Shown: positions 14,331 through 20,963 of the stretch, in pieces
How positions within the stretch are numbered: the first letter of the stretch is position 1
Layout: each line of letters opens with the position of its first letter
NCBI GenBank assembly: GCA_002331575.1
Contig: DCZG01000165.1
Location: forward strand, 5,320 to 27,578
Direction of reading: 5' to 3'
Length of the DNA stretch: 22,259 nucleotides
Source of the DNA: Atopobium sp. UBA2090
Lineage (GTDB): Bacteria > Actinomycetota > Coriobacteriia > Coriobacteriales > Atopobiaceae
Translations under genes and position numbers: made by a program
The notes under the pieces: model-generated
The model's input: only the letters and a program-made list of their open reading frames with translations
Told to the model about the DNA's origin: nothing
Database searches by the model: none

Positions 14331-15695
14331 CTACTCTTCCTCATCGGGCGTGAAGAATGCGTAGGTGAGCCCGAATCCGACCGCGATACCGATGGCCAGG
14401 AGGATAACGTATTGCCCGATCTGCCCATTCAGGTAGAGGAGGGCACCGGGAAGTGCCGTGATTCCCATGCCGGTCCCGGCCATATGCATGAGCCCCGCGA
14501 AGAGACCGGACGCGGCGCCACCGATGCAGGCAAACACGAAGGGCTTCTGGTAGCGCAGGTTGACGCCAAAGATCGCCGGCTCGGTAATGCCGAGGAACGC
14601 GGGAATCGCGCTGGAGAGATACAGCGCACGCTTCTTCTCGTCCTTGGTCTTGAGGGCGACCGCGATGGCCGCAGCACCCTGGGCGGCGATGGCGCCCGTG
14701 ATCATGGCGTTGAACGGATCGGCACCAGTCGTGGCGAGGAGGTTGATCTCGAGCGCATTGAAGATGTGATGGATGCCGGTCACGACGATGACCTGCTGAA
14801 GTCCACCCACGATTACGCCGCCAATACCATACGGAGCATAGACAAGCGCCTGGAACAGGGCGAGGATGCCGCTCTCGATGACGTGCATGATGGGACCGAC
14901 GCAGAGGAGACCGAGGATGATGCCCACGAGCAGCGTGACGAACGGGGTGACGATGAGATCGAGCACGTCAGGCACGACATCATGCAGTTTCTTCTCGAGG
15001 TTCGCCGCGATAATCGAAACCGCGAGAGCCGGCAGGACCGACCCCTGGTAGCCCACGATAGGTATGACAAGACCGAAGAGGTTGAGTTGGATGGCCTCGG
15101 CCGTCCCGGACGCGACGCTGTACGCGTTGGGTAGCGACGGCGAGACGAGCATCAGACCGAGCACGATGCCGATGACGGGATTGCCGCCGAACTTCTTCAT
15201 CGTCGACCATGCGACAAGAGCAGGCAGGAATGCGAAGGCGGTGTCGGTGAGCACGGTTGTCATGAGGGTGAAGTTGGCGTCCATCTGGACACCGAGGTTG
15301 GTGAGCAGGCCGCGGACACCCATGAAGAGACCAGTCGCCACGAGGACCGGGATGATGGGGACGAAGACGTCGCCGAGTGTTCGGCTCACCTTCTGGAGTG
15401 GTGTCATGTTCTTGTACAGCTCCTCGCGGTTGCCCTCCTTCACGCCCTCGCCCATGCCCACGACGACCGCATAGACCTTGTTAACAAAGCCTGTCCCGAG
15501 AATCACCTGATATTGGCCCGCTGCCATGAACGAGCCCTTGACGCCTTCGATGGCCTCGATAGCGTCCTTGTCGATCTTGCTCTCGTCCTTGAGAATGAGC
15601 CGGAGCCGCGTGGCACAGTGCTCCACCGACTTGACGTTCTCGAGGCCACCCACGTTCTCGATGATCTCCTGTGCCACGTTCTCTTCCTGTTTCAT
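14331..15695 (-). CDS. PTS sugar transporter, EIIB-EIIC (sucrose/glucose superfamily type)
   Basis: A 454-residue membrane permease of the phosphotransferase system that imports a sugar while phosphorylating it. Residues 1-85 are the EIIB domain with the phospho-accepting Cys27 in VEHCATRLRL. Residues about 100-445 are EIIC with about ten membrane segments, including GITEPAIFGVNLRYQKPFVF, the conserved substrate/His loop region (VTGIHHIFNALE) and GTGMGITALPG. No EIIA domain is fused and none is encoded nearby, so an EIIA elsewhere must supply the phosphate. It is last in the six-gene operon. The sequence is closest in style to the sucrose/trehalose/N-acetylmuramate branch, but the operon enzymes do not fit a disaccharide hydrolase pathway. 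Confidence 0.9.
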   Translation of the reverse strand: MKQEENVAQEIIENVGGLENVKSVEHCATRLRLILKDESKIDKDAIEAIEGVKGSFMAAGQYQVILGTGFVNKVYAVVVGMGEGVKEGNREELYKNMTPLQKVSRTLGDVFVPIIPVLVATGLFMGVRGLLTNLGVQMDANFTLMTTVLTDTAFAFLPALVAWSTMKKFGGNPVIGIVLGLMLVSPSLPNAYSVASGTAEAIQLNLFGLVIPIVGYQGSVLPALAVSIIAANLEKKLHDVVPDVLDLIVTPFVTLLVGIILGLLCVGPIMHVIESGILALFQALVYAPYGIGGVIVGGLQQVIVVTGIHHIFNALEINLLATTGADPFNAMITGAIAAQGAAAIAVALKTKDEKKRALYLSSAIPAFLGITEPAIFGVNLRYQKPFVFACIGGAASGLFAGLMHMAGTGMGITALPGALLYLNGQIGQYVILLAIGIAVGFGLTYAFFTPDEEE

Positions 15696-15781
15696 TTCTG
15701 CCTTCCCTCTCCTGTTGTCTCCAGTTACTCGGCCTGTTCGGCCGTATTGCGCACATGTCTACGACGGTTCCGCTCGACGCC

Positions 15782-16603
15782 TCACGAGGCGCGAACAGGC
15801 ACCGCCTGCCTGACGAAGTCAGGAAAGTCATCCCTCAGCCGAAGAAACGCATCCCAGATTTCATCGGGTACCTCGACATGGGGGATGAATCCCATGCCCT
15901 TTGGTCCATATCCGTTTTCATCGTCATGGAGGCGCGGCATCTCACCCATGAGCAGTGTCAGATACCTGCGCATGGTCCAGATGCCAAATGGCTCCCCCTC
16001 GAAGGCAAGCCCTGGCACCGCACCGGACATCTCTGTCTCGGCCCCCTCATCGGGAATAACGTGCACGCGATACGAGGCGAAACTGACGGGAATAACATCG
16101 GGCATCTCCTGACGAACCTCCGCCTCGATACGCCTCTGCATGGACTCGTCGTGAATCAAAATCATGGTCGAGCACTCAAAATGGCGCTCCTTGAGGAGGT
16201 CTCTGAGATACGTCACGTTGTTCCCGCAGTTGGTCGAGAGACGCTCGAGGACGTCTGCCCTGAGGCCGTGACGCGTCTCGAGGTAGGCTTCGAAGACGTC
16301 GGCCTCGGACGCATCGTCGGCCAAGCTGACGTCAGGGCAGAGCTCCCGCACCCTCTCGCGGAAAGCCTCGGTTGTATGACCCACGCCTCCCACAATCGCA
16401 TAGCGACGCGCGACGTTTGCCCGCATCGCACCTGCGAAGACGTCAGCTCCGCCGAGAATCGCACCACCAAAGAGGGCACACACGTCCGCTCGCTCGATGC
16501 CGAAGCCCTTAGCCAACGCCTTCGACGTGAGCTCGGGAACGTCACGCTTCCCGAGGAAGTCTGCGAGCGTGTTAACGTCACGTGAAATCGATTCCATATT
16601 CAT
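15782..16603 (-). CDS. ydcF: YdcF family protein (DUF218)
   Basis: A 273-residue protein resembling E. coli YdcF along its full length. It shows GGVGHTTE (72-79), the ribose/nucleotide-site motif STNCGNN (123-129), ESMQRR (154-158), and the YdcF-specific C-terminus MGEMPRLHDDENGYGPKGMG. YdcF is a Rossmann-like protein reported to bind S-adenosylmethionine; its reaction is unknown. ATG 16603 is preferred because AGGAGG lies 11 bases upstream; an earlier GTG at 16615 overlaps that ribosome site. It sits between rpiB and the PTS permease. A housekeeping-type protein inside a sugar operon is odd and suggests that it may act on a sugar phosphate or nucleotide here. Confidence 0.88.
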   Translation of the reverse strand: MNMESISRDVNTLADFLGKRDVPELTSKALAKGFGIERADVCALFGGAILGGADVFAGAMRANVARRYAIVGGVGHTTEAFRERVRELCPDVSLADDASEADVFEAYLETRHGLRADVLERLSTNCGNNVTYLRDLLKERHFECSTMILIHDESMQRRIEAEVRQEMPDVIPVSFASYRVHVIPDEGAETEMSGAVPGLAFEGEPFGIWTMRRYLTLLMGEMPRLHDDENGYGPKGMGFIPHVEVPDEIWDAFLRLRDDFPDFVRQAVPVRAS

Positions 16604-16641
16604 GCCGGATGCCACCTCCTGTTCGATTGTCCGGAGCCGCT

Positions 16642-17097
16642 CTACCGAGAGGCTCTCGTCTTCTGTTCAATATGGGAGATGAGATCAATACGGCGCTGGT
16701 GACGCCCTCCCAGGAACTCCGCGGACATCCACTCATCCACGATCATCTTCGCAACCTCGATACCAACCACGCGAGCTCCAAAGGCAAGCATGTTTGCGTC
16801 GTTGTGCTGCCGAGAGAGCCTCGCGGAGAAGGGCTCCGAACAGATGCAGCATCGGATGCCAGGTACCTTGTTCGCGGCGATTCCGATGCCCTCGCCTGTT
16901 CCGCAGATGACGATTCCCCTCTCCACCTCGCCGGACGCGACTGCCTCGGCGACCCTCTCTCCCCACAGCGCGTAGTCGGTAGGTTCGGGTGAGTCCGTCC
17001 CGTAGTCGACTATCTCGTGGCCCTGCTCACGCAGGTGTCTCGAGATCTCCTCTTTGTAGACGAGCGCCACATGGTCGTTGCCAACCCCTATCCTCAT
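16642..17097 (-). CDS. rpiB: RpiB/LacAB-family sugar-phosphate isomerase
   Basis: A 151-residue aldose-ketose isomerase of the RpiB/LacA/LacB family, which interconverts ribose 5-phosphate and ribulose 5-phosphate or six-carbon analogues (allose 6-phosphate, galactose 6-phosphate). Active-site features are intact: Asp8-His9, Cys65 with the anion-hole loop GTGEGIG (66-72), His98-Asn99, and phosphate-binding Arg132, Arg135 and Arg136. ATG 17097 has GAGGAGG immediately upstream. An upstream in-frame extension overlaps the leader hairpins and the preceding gene and is rejected. Between an aldolase gene and a PTS permease it probably converts the imported aldose phosphate to a ketose phosphate for cleavage. 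Confidence 0.92.
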   Translation of the reverse strand: MRIGVGNDHVALVYKEEISRHLREQGHEIVDYGTDSPEPTDYALWGERVAEAVASGEVERGIVICGTGEGIGIAANKVPGIRCCICSEPFSARLSRQHNDANMLAFGARVVGIEVAKMIVDEWMSAEFLGGRHQRRIDLISHIEQKTRASR

Positions 17098-17114
17098 GGT
17101 TTCCTCCTCGAGGG

Positions 17115-17160
17115 GGACGCACCACGGGCACGGATGCCTCCTCATGCCCGCGATGCGTCC
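17115..17160 (-). promoter_or_regulatory. structured RNA hairpin in the leader of rpiB
   Basis: The 139-base gap between the transaldolase-like gene and rpiB is unusually long for this operon. It holds a two-step hairpin: GGACGCA/TGCGTCC (17115-17121 with 17154-17160) and GGGCA/TGCCC (17126-17130 with 17145-17149), separated by symmetrical 4-base internal loops. A second stem, CGAGG-TGCT-CCTCG, lies at 17187-17200. Both would form in the operon mRNA just before the rpiB ribosome site. No T-tract follows, so processing or translational control is likelier than termination. Confidence 0.5.
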
Positions 17161-17236
17161 GATGCTGTCGTTGCTCCGAACCGATCCGAGGTGCTCCTCG
17201 ACCACGCTCCGGTAGTTCGTTGAATCTTGACCCGGA

Positions 17237-17944
17237 TTATTCCTGCAGGATGGTGAAGCCGAGAGACGCGATGTCCTTCGCGAACCCACGAACCGTGTCG
17301 AGCGAGAGGTCATAGGGTGCGCGACCGCGCTTGGCCCACTTGGCGAGGATGTCGTTGGGCACGGTGATGATCTCGGCTCCGAGCTGCTCGGCCTGGAGGA
17401 TGTTGTAGACCTCGCGGGTGCTTGCCCAGAGGACCTCGGTGAGGGGGCGCTCCCGCGTTACCTCGACCGCATGGCTCACGACGGAGACCGGGTCGTTGCC
17501 GGCATCCGCCATACGCCCCGCGAAGATCGAGACGTAGGAGTCGACCTCGGGGTCGAGCGCGTCCACGATGGCGTCGACCTGCTCCTCGGTATAGACGGCG
17601 GTAATGTTGAGCTGGGCGCCCTCGGCTGAGAGCCCCCTGATGAGGTCGTAGGTCGGTTCGCCCTTGGTGGTGAGGGCGGGAATCTTGGTGAAGACGTTGG
17701 GTGCCCACGAGGAGATCTCGCGCGCCTCTGCCTCCATGCCCTCAAGGTCGTCGGCGAAGACCTCGAACGAGATGGGCATGTCACGAATCCTGCCCAGGAC
17801 CTCGAAGGCGAAGTCGCGATAGTTCGTGACGCCGCCCTTCCGCATGAGGGAGGGATTGGTGGTGAATCCCTGGACGAGGCCCGACTCGTACATCTCGAGC
17901 ATGCCTTCGAGGTTTGCCCCGTCGGCGAAGATCCTGATGGCCAT
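17237..17944 (-). CDS. transaldolase / fructose-6-phosphate aldolase family protein
   Basis: A 235-residue class I aldolase of the short transaldolase family (about the size of TalC/FSA). It begins MAIRIFADGANLEGM, shows the family signature GFTTNPSLMRKGG (27-38) and the Schiff-base lysine Lys87 in VFTKIPA. AVYTEEQ, VSIFAGRMADAG and LWASTRE follow in the expected order. ATG 17944 has AAGGAG 7 bases upstream; a longer in-frame start begins further back with no ribosome site. It lies between the DUF299 half-protein and rpiB. Transaldolase and FSA activities cannot be separated by eye. In this operon it could cleave the ketose phosphate made by RpiB. Confidence 0.88.
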   Translation of the reverse strand: MAIRIFADGANLEGMLEMYESGLVQGFTTNPSLMRKGGVTNYRDFAFEVLGRIRDMPISFEVFADDLEGMEAEAREISSWAPNVFTKIPALTTKGEPTYDLIRGLSAEGAQLNITAVYTEEQVDAIVDALDPEVDSYVSIFAGRMADAGNDPVSVVSHAVEVTRERPLTEVLWASTREVYNILQAEQLGAEIITVPNDILAKWAKRGRAPYDLSLDTVRGFAKDIASLGFTILQE

Positions 17945-17982
17945 GGTTGGCTCCTTTGCGAATGGGTTCCCGGTCACGACGG

Positions 17983-18423
17983 CTAGACCTGACGGTCGAG
18001 GAAGCGCGCGTCGACCTGCCTCACGATGTCGACGTCCCTGTCCACGACGAGCCCCGGGATGTTCAGGGGCTCCGAGTCGGTGAGCCTGGCGAGAATCCCC
18101 ATCGCGGGGCCGAGAAGGTCGACGGACGGGATGCCCGCGGCCTCCATCTCGCGGCGCAGCTCCTCGCGAAGCGCCTTCTCGAGGATCGTGTGGAAGACGG
18201 CAGTGGGCCCATCCATCGTGACGTAGCGCGACACGTAGGCCTTGACCTGCTCGATGTCGCTCACGTGGGAGAGGCAGCTGACGCGGACCGAGCCCTTGTC
18301 AAACTGGACCGCGGCCGCCCTTACGACGGAGCAGGCCGTCGTGCCCAGTGAGTCGGAGATGACGTGGACGGTGATCTGCTCGGGAGCCTCGGGGGTTTCC
18401 TGCTCGGAGATGATGTCGGTCAT
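17983..18423 (-). CDS. orphan N-terminal domain of the DUF299 kinase/pyrophosphorylase family
   Basis: A 146-residue protein that matches only the first half of DUF299 bifunctional kinase-pyrophosphorylases, which regulate PEP synthase or pyruvate phosphate dikinase. Seen: HVISDSLGTTACSVVRAAAV (the family's start, VxxISDSTGETA), the middle VVFHTILEKALREEL-like segment, VDLLGPAMGILARL and PGLVVDRDVDIVRQVDARF. It then stops where full proteins enter the P-loop kinase domain. The kinase part is not present downstream: only 38 bases separate it from the next start, so this is not a visible frameshift. ATG 18423 has GAGGAAGG upstream. Its place in a PTS operon is suggestive because PEP feeds the PTS. 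Family call is moderately sure, function unknown. Confidence 0.7.
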   Translation of the reverse strand: MTDIISEQETPEAPEQITVHVISDSLGTTACSVVRAAAVQFDKGSVRVSCLSHVSDIEQVKAYVSRYVTMDGPTAVFHTILEKALREELRREMEAAGIPSVDLLGPAMGILARLTDSEPLNIPGLVVDRDVDIVRQVDARFLDRQV

Positions 18424-18457
18424 GGTGCCACCTTCCTCGGTCGATGTGCGCTTGGGT

Positions 18458-18483
18458 ACCCGGCCGGCAGCAGCCGGCCGGGT
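18458..18483 (-). promoter_or_regulatory. perfect intercistronic hairpin after the deoC-like gene
   Basis: An 11-bp perfect stem (18458-18468 with 18473-18483) closes a four-base loop, AGCA on the plus strand. It lies 16 bases after the aldolase stop and before the DUF299 ribosome site. No U-tract follows, so it more likely stabilises the upstream message or sets stoichiometry than stops transcription fully. Confidence 0.65.
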
Positions 18484-18499
18484 TGTGATGCGAGACGAG

Positions 18500-19231
18500 C
18501 TACGCGAGCTTCTTTGCCTCTTCGGGAGTGCAGGAGAGGACGGTCGGGGTGGAGCGGTAGCCGACGCCCATGCGGTCGATGCCCATGTCGATGAGCTCAA
18601 AGAAGTGCTCCTTGGTGCGGATGGCGCCAGAGCCCTTGACCTTGATGCGGCCCTCGCCAGCCTCGATCATGGCGGCGACGACCTCGTTGGTGGCACCGTG
18701 CTGCTCGCCGCCGGTATAGAAGCCGGTCGAGCTCTTGATGAAGTCGGCGCCCGCCGCGACGGCGCAGCGCGTACCCGCCTTGACCTGGTCGATGGTGAGG
18801 GAGTCGGTCTCGATGATGACCTTCACGTTCGTGCCGTACTTGTGGCAGACGTCGACGACGGCCTTGATGTCGGCGGTCACGTAGTCGAGGTCGCCGGAGC
18901 GCAGGCGTCCGTAGTTGGAGACGATGTCGAGGTCCTCGATGTCGTAGTTCCTGCAGTACTCCTCCGCCTGGAGCACCTTGGAGGCGGTGGTGGAGAGGCC
19001 GAACGGGAAGTCGCACACGACGCAGATGCCGGTGTCGGTGCCCTTGACCATGGGGGCGACGATGTCGAGGGACGCCGGGTTGATGCAGATGGTCTTGCAG
19101 CCGAAGTCGATGCCCTCCTGGCTGTACTTCTTGATCTCATCGACGGTGAACTCGGGCTTCAGGACCGACTGGTCGATGTAGCTCGCCAGCTCGCGCTCGT
19201 TCATCTCAGCTGCCTTCTTGGTCTTCTCCAT
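18500..19231 (-). CDS. deoC: deoxyribose-phosphate aldolase family protein
   Basis: A 243-residue class I aldolase of the DeoC family, which reversibly joins acetaldehyde and glyceraldehyde 3-phosphate to deoxyribose 5-phosphate. Catalytic residues align: Asp102 (LDIVSNYGRL), Lys137 (VKVIIET), Schiff-base Lys166 (FIKSSTGF) and Lys199 (IKVKGSGAIRT). The C-terminal phosphate loop reads GVGYRSTPT instead of the usual GxSSG-like turn, so the natural substrate may not be plain deoxyribose 5-phosphate. ATG 19231 has GAGAGGAAG upstream. It is first in the six-gene sugar operon and divergent from the GntR/UTRA regulator. No phosphopentomutase or nucleoside phosphorylase is nearby, unlike nucleoside-salvage deo operons. 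Confidence 0.9.
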   Translation of the reverse strand: MEKTKKAAEMNERELASYIDQSVLKPEFTVDEIKKYSQEGIDFGCKTICINPASLDIVAPMVKGTDTGICVVCDFPFGLSTTASKVLQAEEYCRNYDIEDLDIVSNYGRLRSGDLDYVTADIKAVVDVCHKYGTNVKVIIETDSLTIDQVKAGTRCAVAAGADFIKSSTGFYTGGEQHGATNEVVAAMIEAGEGRIKVKGSGAIRTKEHFFELIDMGIDRMGVGYRSTPTVLSCTPEEAKKLA

Positions 19232-19249
19232 GATGCTTCCTCTCTCTTG

Positions 19250-19263
19250 GCCCCCTCGGGGGC
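19250..19263 (-). promoter_or_regulatory. short GC hairpin before the deoC ribosome site
   Basis: GCCCC-N4-GGGGC lies in the 5' untranslated region directly upstream of the GAGAGGAAG ribosome site. It could hold the site open or limit it. The small size makes this a weak call. Confidence 0.35.
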
Positions 19264-19292
19264 GTTGTCGGTGTGCCGCCGCGACCTTCGTC

Positions 19293-19336
19293 GTTGGTCC
19301 TTATTTGTATCTTTAGTTAGGTACTTTAGGACCAAC
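19293..19336. promoter_or_regulatory. operon promoter region with 9-bp inverted repeat
   Basis: GTTGGTCCT (19293-19301) and AGGACCAAC (19328-19336) are perfect inverted repeats around an AT-rich 26-bp core, in the 271-bp gap between the sugar operon and the divergent GntR gene. On the minus strand, TTGGTC in the right arm and GATACA 18 bases later could be -35 and -10. The widely spaced arms would suit a dimer contact at each end or a looped complex, probably of the neighbouring GntR/UTRA protein. Confidence 0.5.
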
Positions 19337-19380
19337 TGAACAATAGCATCCACGGAGGCGACCAGAGAGGGGCAACGTGA

Positions 19381-19410
19381 TATACTTCTTTTGTATGGTA
19401 CGTATGATAC
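19381..19410 (+). promoter_or_regulatory. GntR gene promoter with tandem GTATGRTAC repeat
   Basis: GTATGGTAC (19393-19401) and GTATGATAC (19402-19410) are adjacent direct repeats differing in one base; the second is itself a perfect palindrome. Two -10-like boxes are present: TATACT (19381-19386) upstream of the repeats and TATGAT (19403-19408) inside the second. Either placement would let a bound regulator block transcription of the GntR gene, so autorepression is plausible. Confidence 0.45.
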
Positions 19411-19502
19411 ATTGAGACAGGAGAAGGGCTCGAGGCCCACCGCCAGAGAGGCAATCGCGGAGACTCTAGCCTGTGGACTCGTCTGGAAAGGATCGGAGCG
19501 CC

Positions 19503-20297
19503 ATGGACGTGTTGACGGCAATCACGGCGGAGCCCTTGAGCCACACCTCTGACGAGCCGCTCTACCTGCAGCTCGAACGCCGCATCCTCCAAGTCATCGC
19601 CACGGGAGGACTCGACGAGAGCACACCGCTCCCCACCGAGCAGAAGCTCTGCGGAGCCCTCGGCCTCTCGCGAACGACGGTGAGGCGATGCTACCAGGAC
19701 CTCGTTGACACGGGCAGCGTGGTCCGCCGGCGACATGAAGGTACGTTCGCAAGCCCCACGTCGACGAGACAGAACCTGGGCATGCTGCTGAACTTCTCGG
19801 CGGAGATGGAACGGGAAGGGAAACAGCCCTCATCCAAGGTGCTGGGACTGCGAAAGCGTCCCGCCACGAAGGGCATCTCCAAGAGGCTCCAGGTGCCAGA
19901 CGGCACCGAGGTGTGGGAGATTCGCAGGCTGCGGCTTGGAGATGGCATCCCGATGCGCGTCGAGACCGCGTTCGTGCCGTGCTCCCTCTGCCCTGGTCTC
20001 TCCGAGCGAGACCTCTCTCGCTCGCTCTACGCACGAATCACCGAGGAGTCGGGGGCGCTCCCGGCTCGTGCAGAGGAGATCTACGAGGCTGCCAATGTGG
20101 ACGAGAAGGAGGCCAAGCTGCTCGGCGTCAAGCCAGGGTCGCCGGCCTTCAGGGTGCTGCGGACCTCGTTCGACACGCTCAAAAGGCCCTTCGAGACCTC
20201 GGTCCTCGTCGAGCCCGCCGACAGGAACCACCTGCTCGTGACCCTCGACACCGAAGGCCTCGAGCTCAGGAAGTACTACGGACGATTCGGGCTGTAG
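19503..20297 (+). CDS. GntR family regulator with UTRA domain (HutC/FarR type)
   Basis: A 264-residue sugar-type regulator. Residues about 15-80 form the GntR winged helix: EPLYLQLERRILQVIATGGL, STPLPTEQKLCGALGLSRTT and VRRCYQDLVDTGSVVRR, ending GTFAS. Residues about 95-245 form a UTRA ligand-binding domain (KVLGLRKRPATK, VWEIRRLRLGDGIPMRVET). ATG 19503 has GGAG upstream; an earlier GTG at 19473 lacks support. It diverges from the deoC-to-PTS operon and probably represses it until a phosphorylated sugar intermediate binds the UTRA domain, as known for NagR, TreR and similar proteins. Its last 22 bases overlap the convergent LytTR gene. Confidence 0.9.
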   Translation: MDVLTAITAEPLSHTSDEPLYLQLERRILQVIATGGLDESTPLPTEQKLCGALGLSRTTVRRCYQDLVDTGSVVRRRHEGTFASPTSTRQNLGMLLNFSAEMEREGKQPSSKVLGLRKRPATKGISKRLQVPDGTEVWEIRRLRLGDGIPMRVETAFVPCSLCPGLSERDLSRSLYARITEESGALPARAEEIYEAANVDEKEAKLLGVKPGSPAFRVLRTSFDTLKRPFETSVLVEPADRNHLLVTLDTEGLELRKYYGRFGL

Positions 20298-20701
20298 CCT
20301 GAACCAATTGAGTCAATCGCAAGCAAGGGCATTTCCAAGAGGGAGCCCGGTCGGTTGTCGAACCCTGCGACCAGGCCCATGGCGCTCTTCGCCGCCGCCA
20401 CGTTCTGCTTTCTCAGGGCAGACTCGAGCACGGAGAGCCGAGAGCGGTTGAGCGGTAGCATGGTGCCGTCATCCATCGTGACGTCATCGCAGGTATAGGC
20501 GACGACGTAGGCGACGTTGACGACATGCGACCGGTGAATCCGGACGAAACCCCTCGTCGCGAGCAGCCGCTCCGCGTCCCTCATGCACCCGCGCACGACC
20601 ACCTCATCACCACCGCCAAACACGGCGCTGAGCCTGTGGGCCTCCGTCTCGAAGTACCTCACGGAGTCCGTATGGATTTCCAACAGGTCAATGCCAGCCA
20701 T
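20276..20701 (-). CDS. stand-alone LytTR DNA-binding protein
   Basis: A 141-residue protein made almost only of a LytTR domain (about residues 1-98). IDLLEIHTDSVRYFETEAHR matches the domain's first strands, FVRIHRSHVVNVAYV is its signature (FxRiHrSyiVN), and DDGTMLPLNRSRL is the C-terminal strand and helix. There is no receiver domain and no histidine kinase beside it; a 40-residue tail without known motifs follows. Stand-alone LytTR regulators often work with a membrane partner, but no LytTR-regulatory membrane protein (DUF3021/LrsB type) is adjacent. ATG 20701 has GGAGGTG upstream. The 3' end overlaps the GntR gene convergently by 22 bases. Confidence 0.85.
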   Translation of the reverse strand: MAGIDLLEIHTDSVRYFETEAHRLSAVFGGGDEVVVRGCMRDAERLLATRGFVRIHRSHVVNVAYVVAYTCDDVTMDDGTMLPLNRSRLSVLESALRKQNVAAAKSAMGLVAGFDNRPGSLLEMPLLAIDSIGSGYSPNRP

Positions 20702-20963
20702 TCCACACCTCCAGCGCGTGGCAGTCAGAAAACAGCGACCACCAGGTATCTCGTGCCAGGAACGGAGTGTCGCTCGATATCAACACGGTACCTATCTTGG
20801 CGAGTACTCAGTTCACGGGACAATCCCGAACCACGTCACGGCCGCACGAATGACGGTGCGAATTGCGAAAGAAGTGTGAATGACCTGCGTGTACGTCCTC
20901 ACGTGACAGCTTGGACGCCGGCAACATGCCCCGCGCCCTTCTCGCATGTCTCGACCGAGGTGA
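20702..20963. other. intergenic region between LytTR and DUF1461 genes
   Basis: These 262 bases show no coding sequence with a ribosome site. Two small hairpins stand out: CGGG-N5-CCCG (20816-20828, extended by GTT/AAC) and CGCAC-N8-GTGCG (20843-20860). Neither has a T-tract. It must hold the promoter of the LytTR gene, which I could not place, and the 3' end of the DUF1461 message. Confidence 0.4.

Noticed and set aside
17098..17313. Longer N-terminus for RpiB
   Set aside because: It covers the leader hairpins and overlaps the aldolase gene; MRIGVGNDH is the natural family start with a strong ribosome site.
17944..17983. Frameshift hiding the missing C-terminal half of the DUF299 protein
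   Set aside because: Only 38 bases lie before the next gene's start and no P-loop kinase motif appears in any frame nearby.
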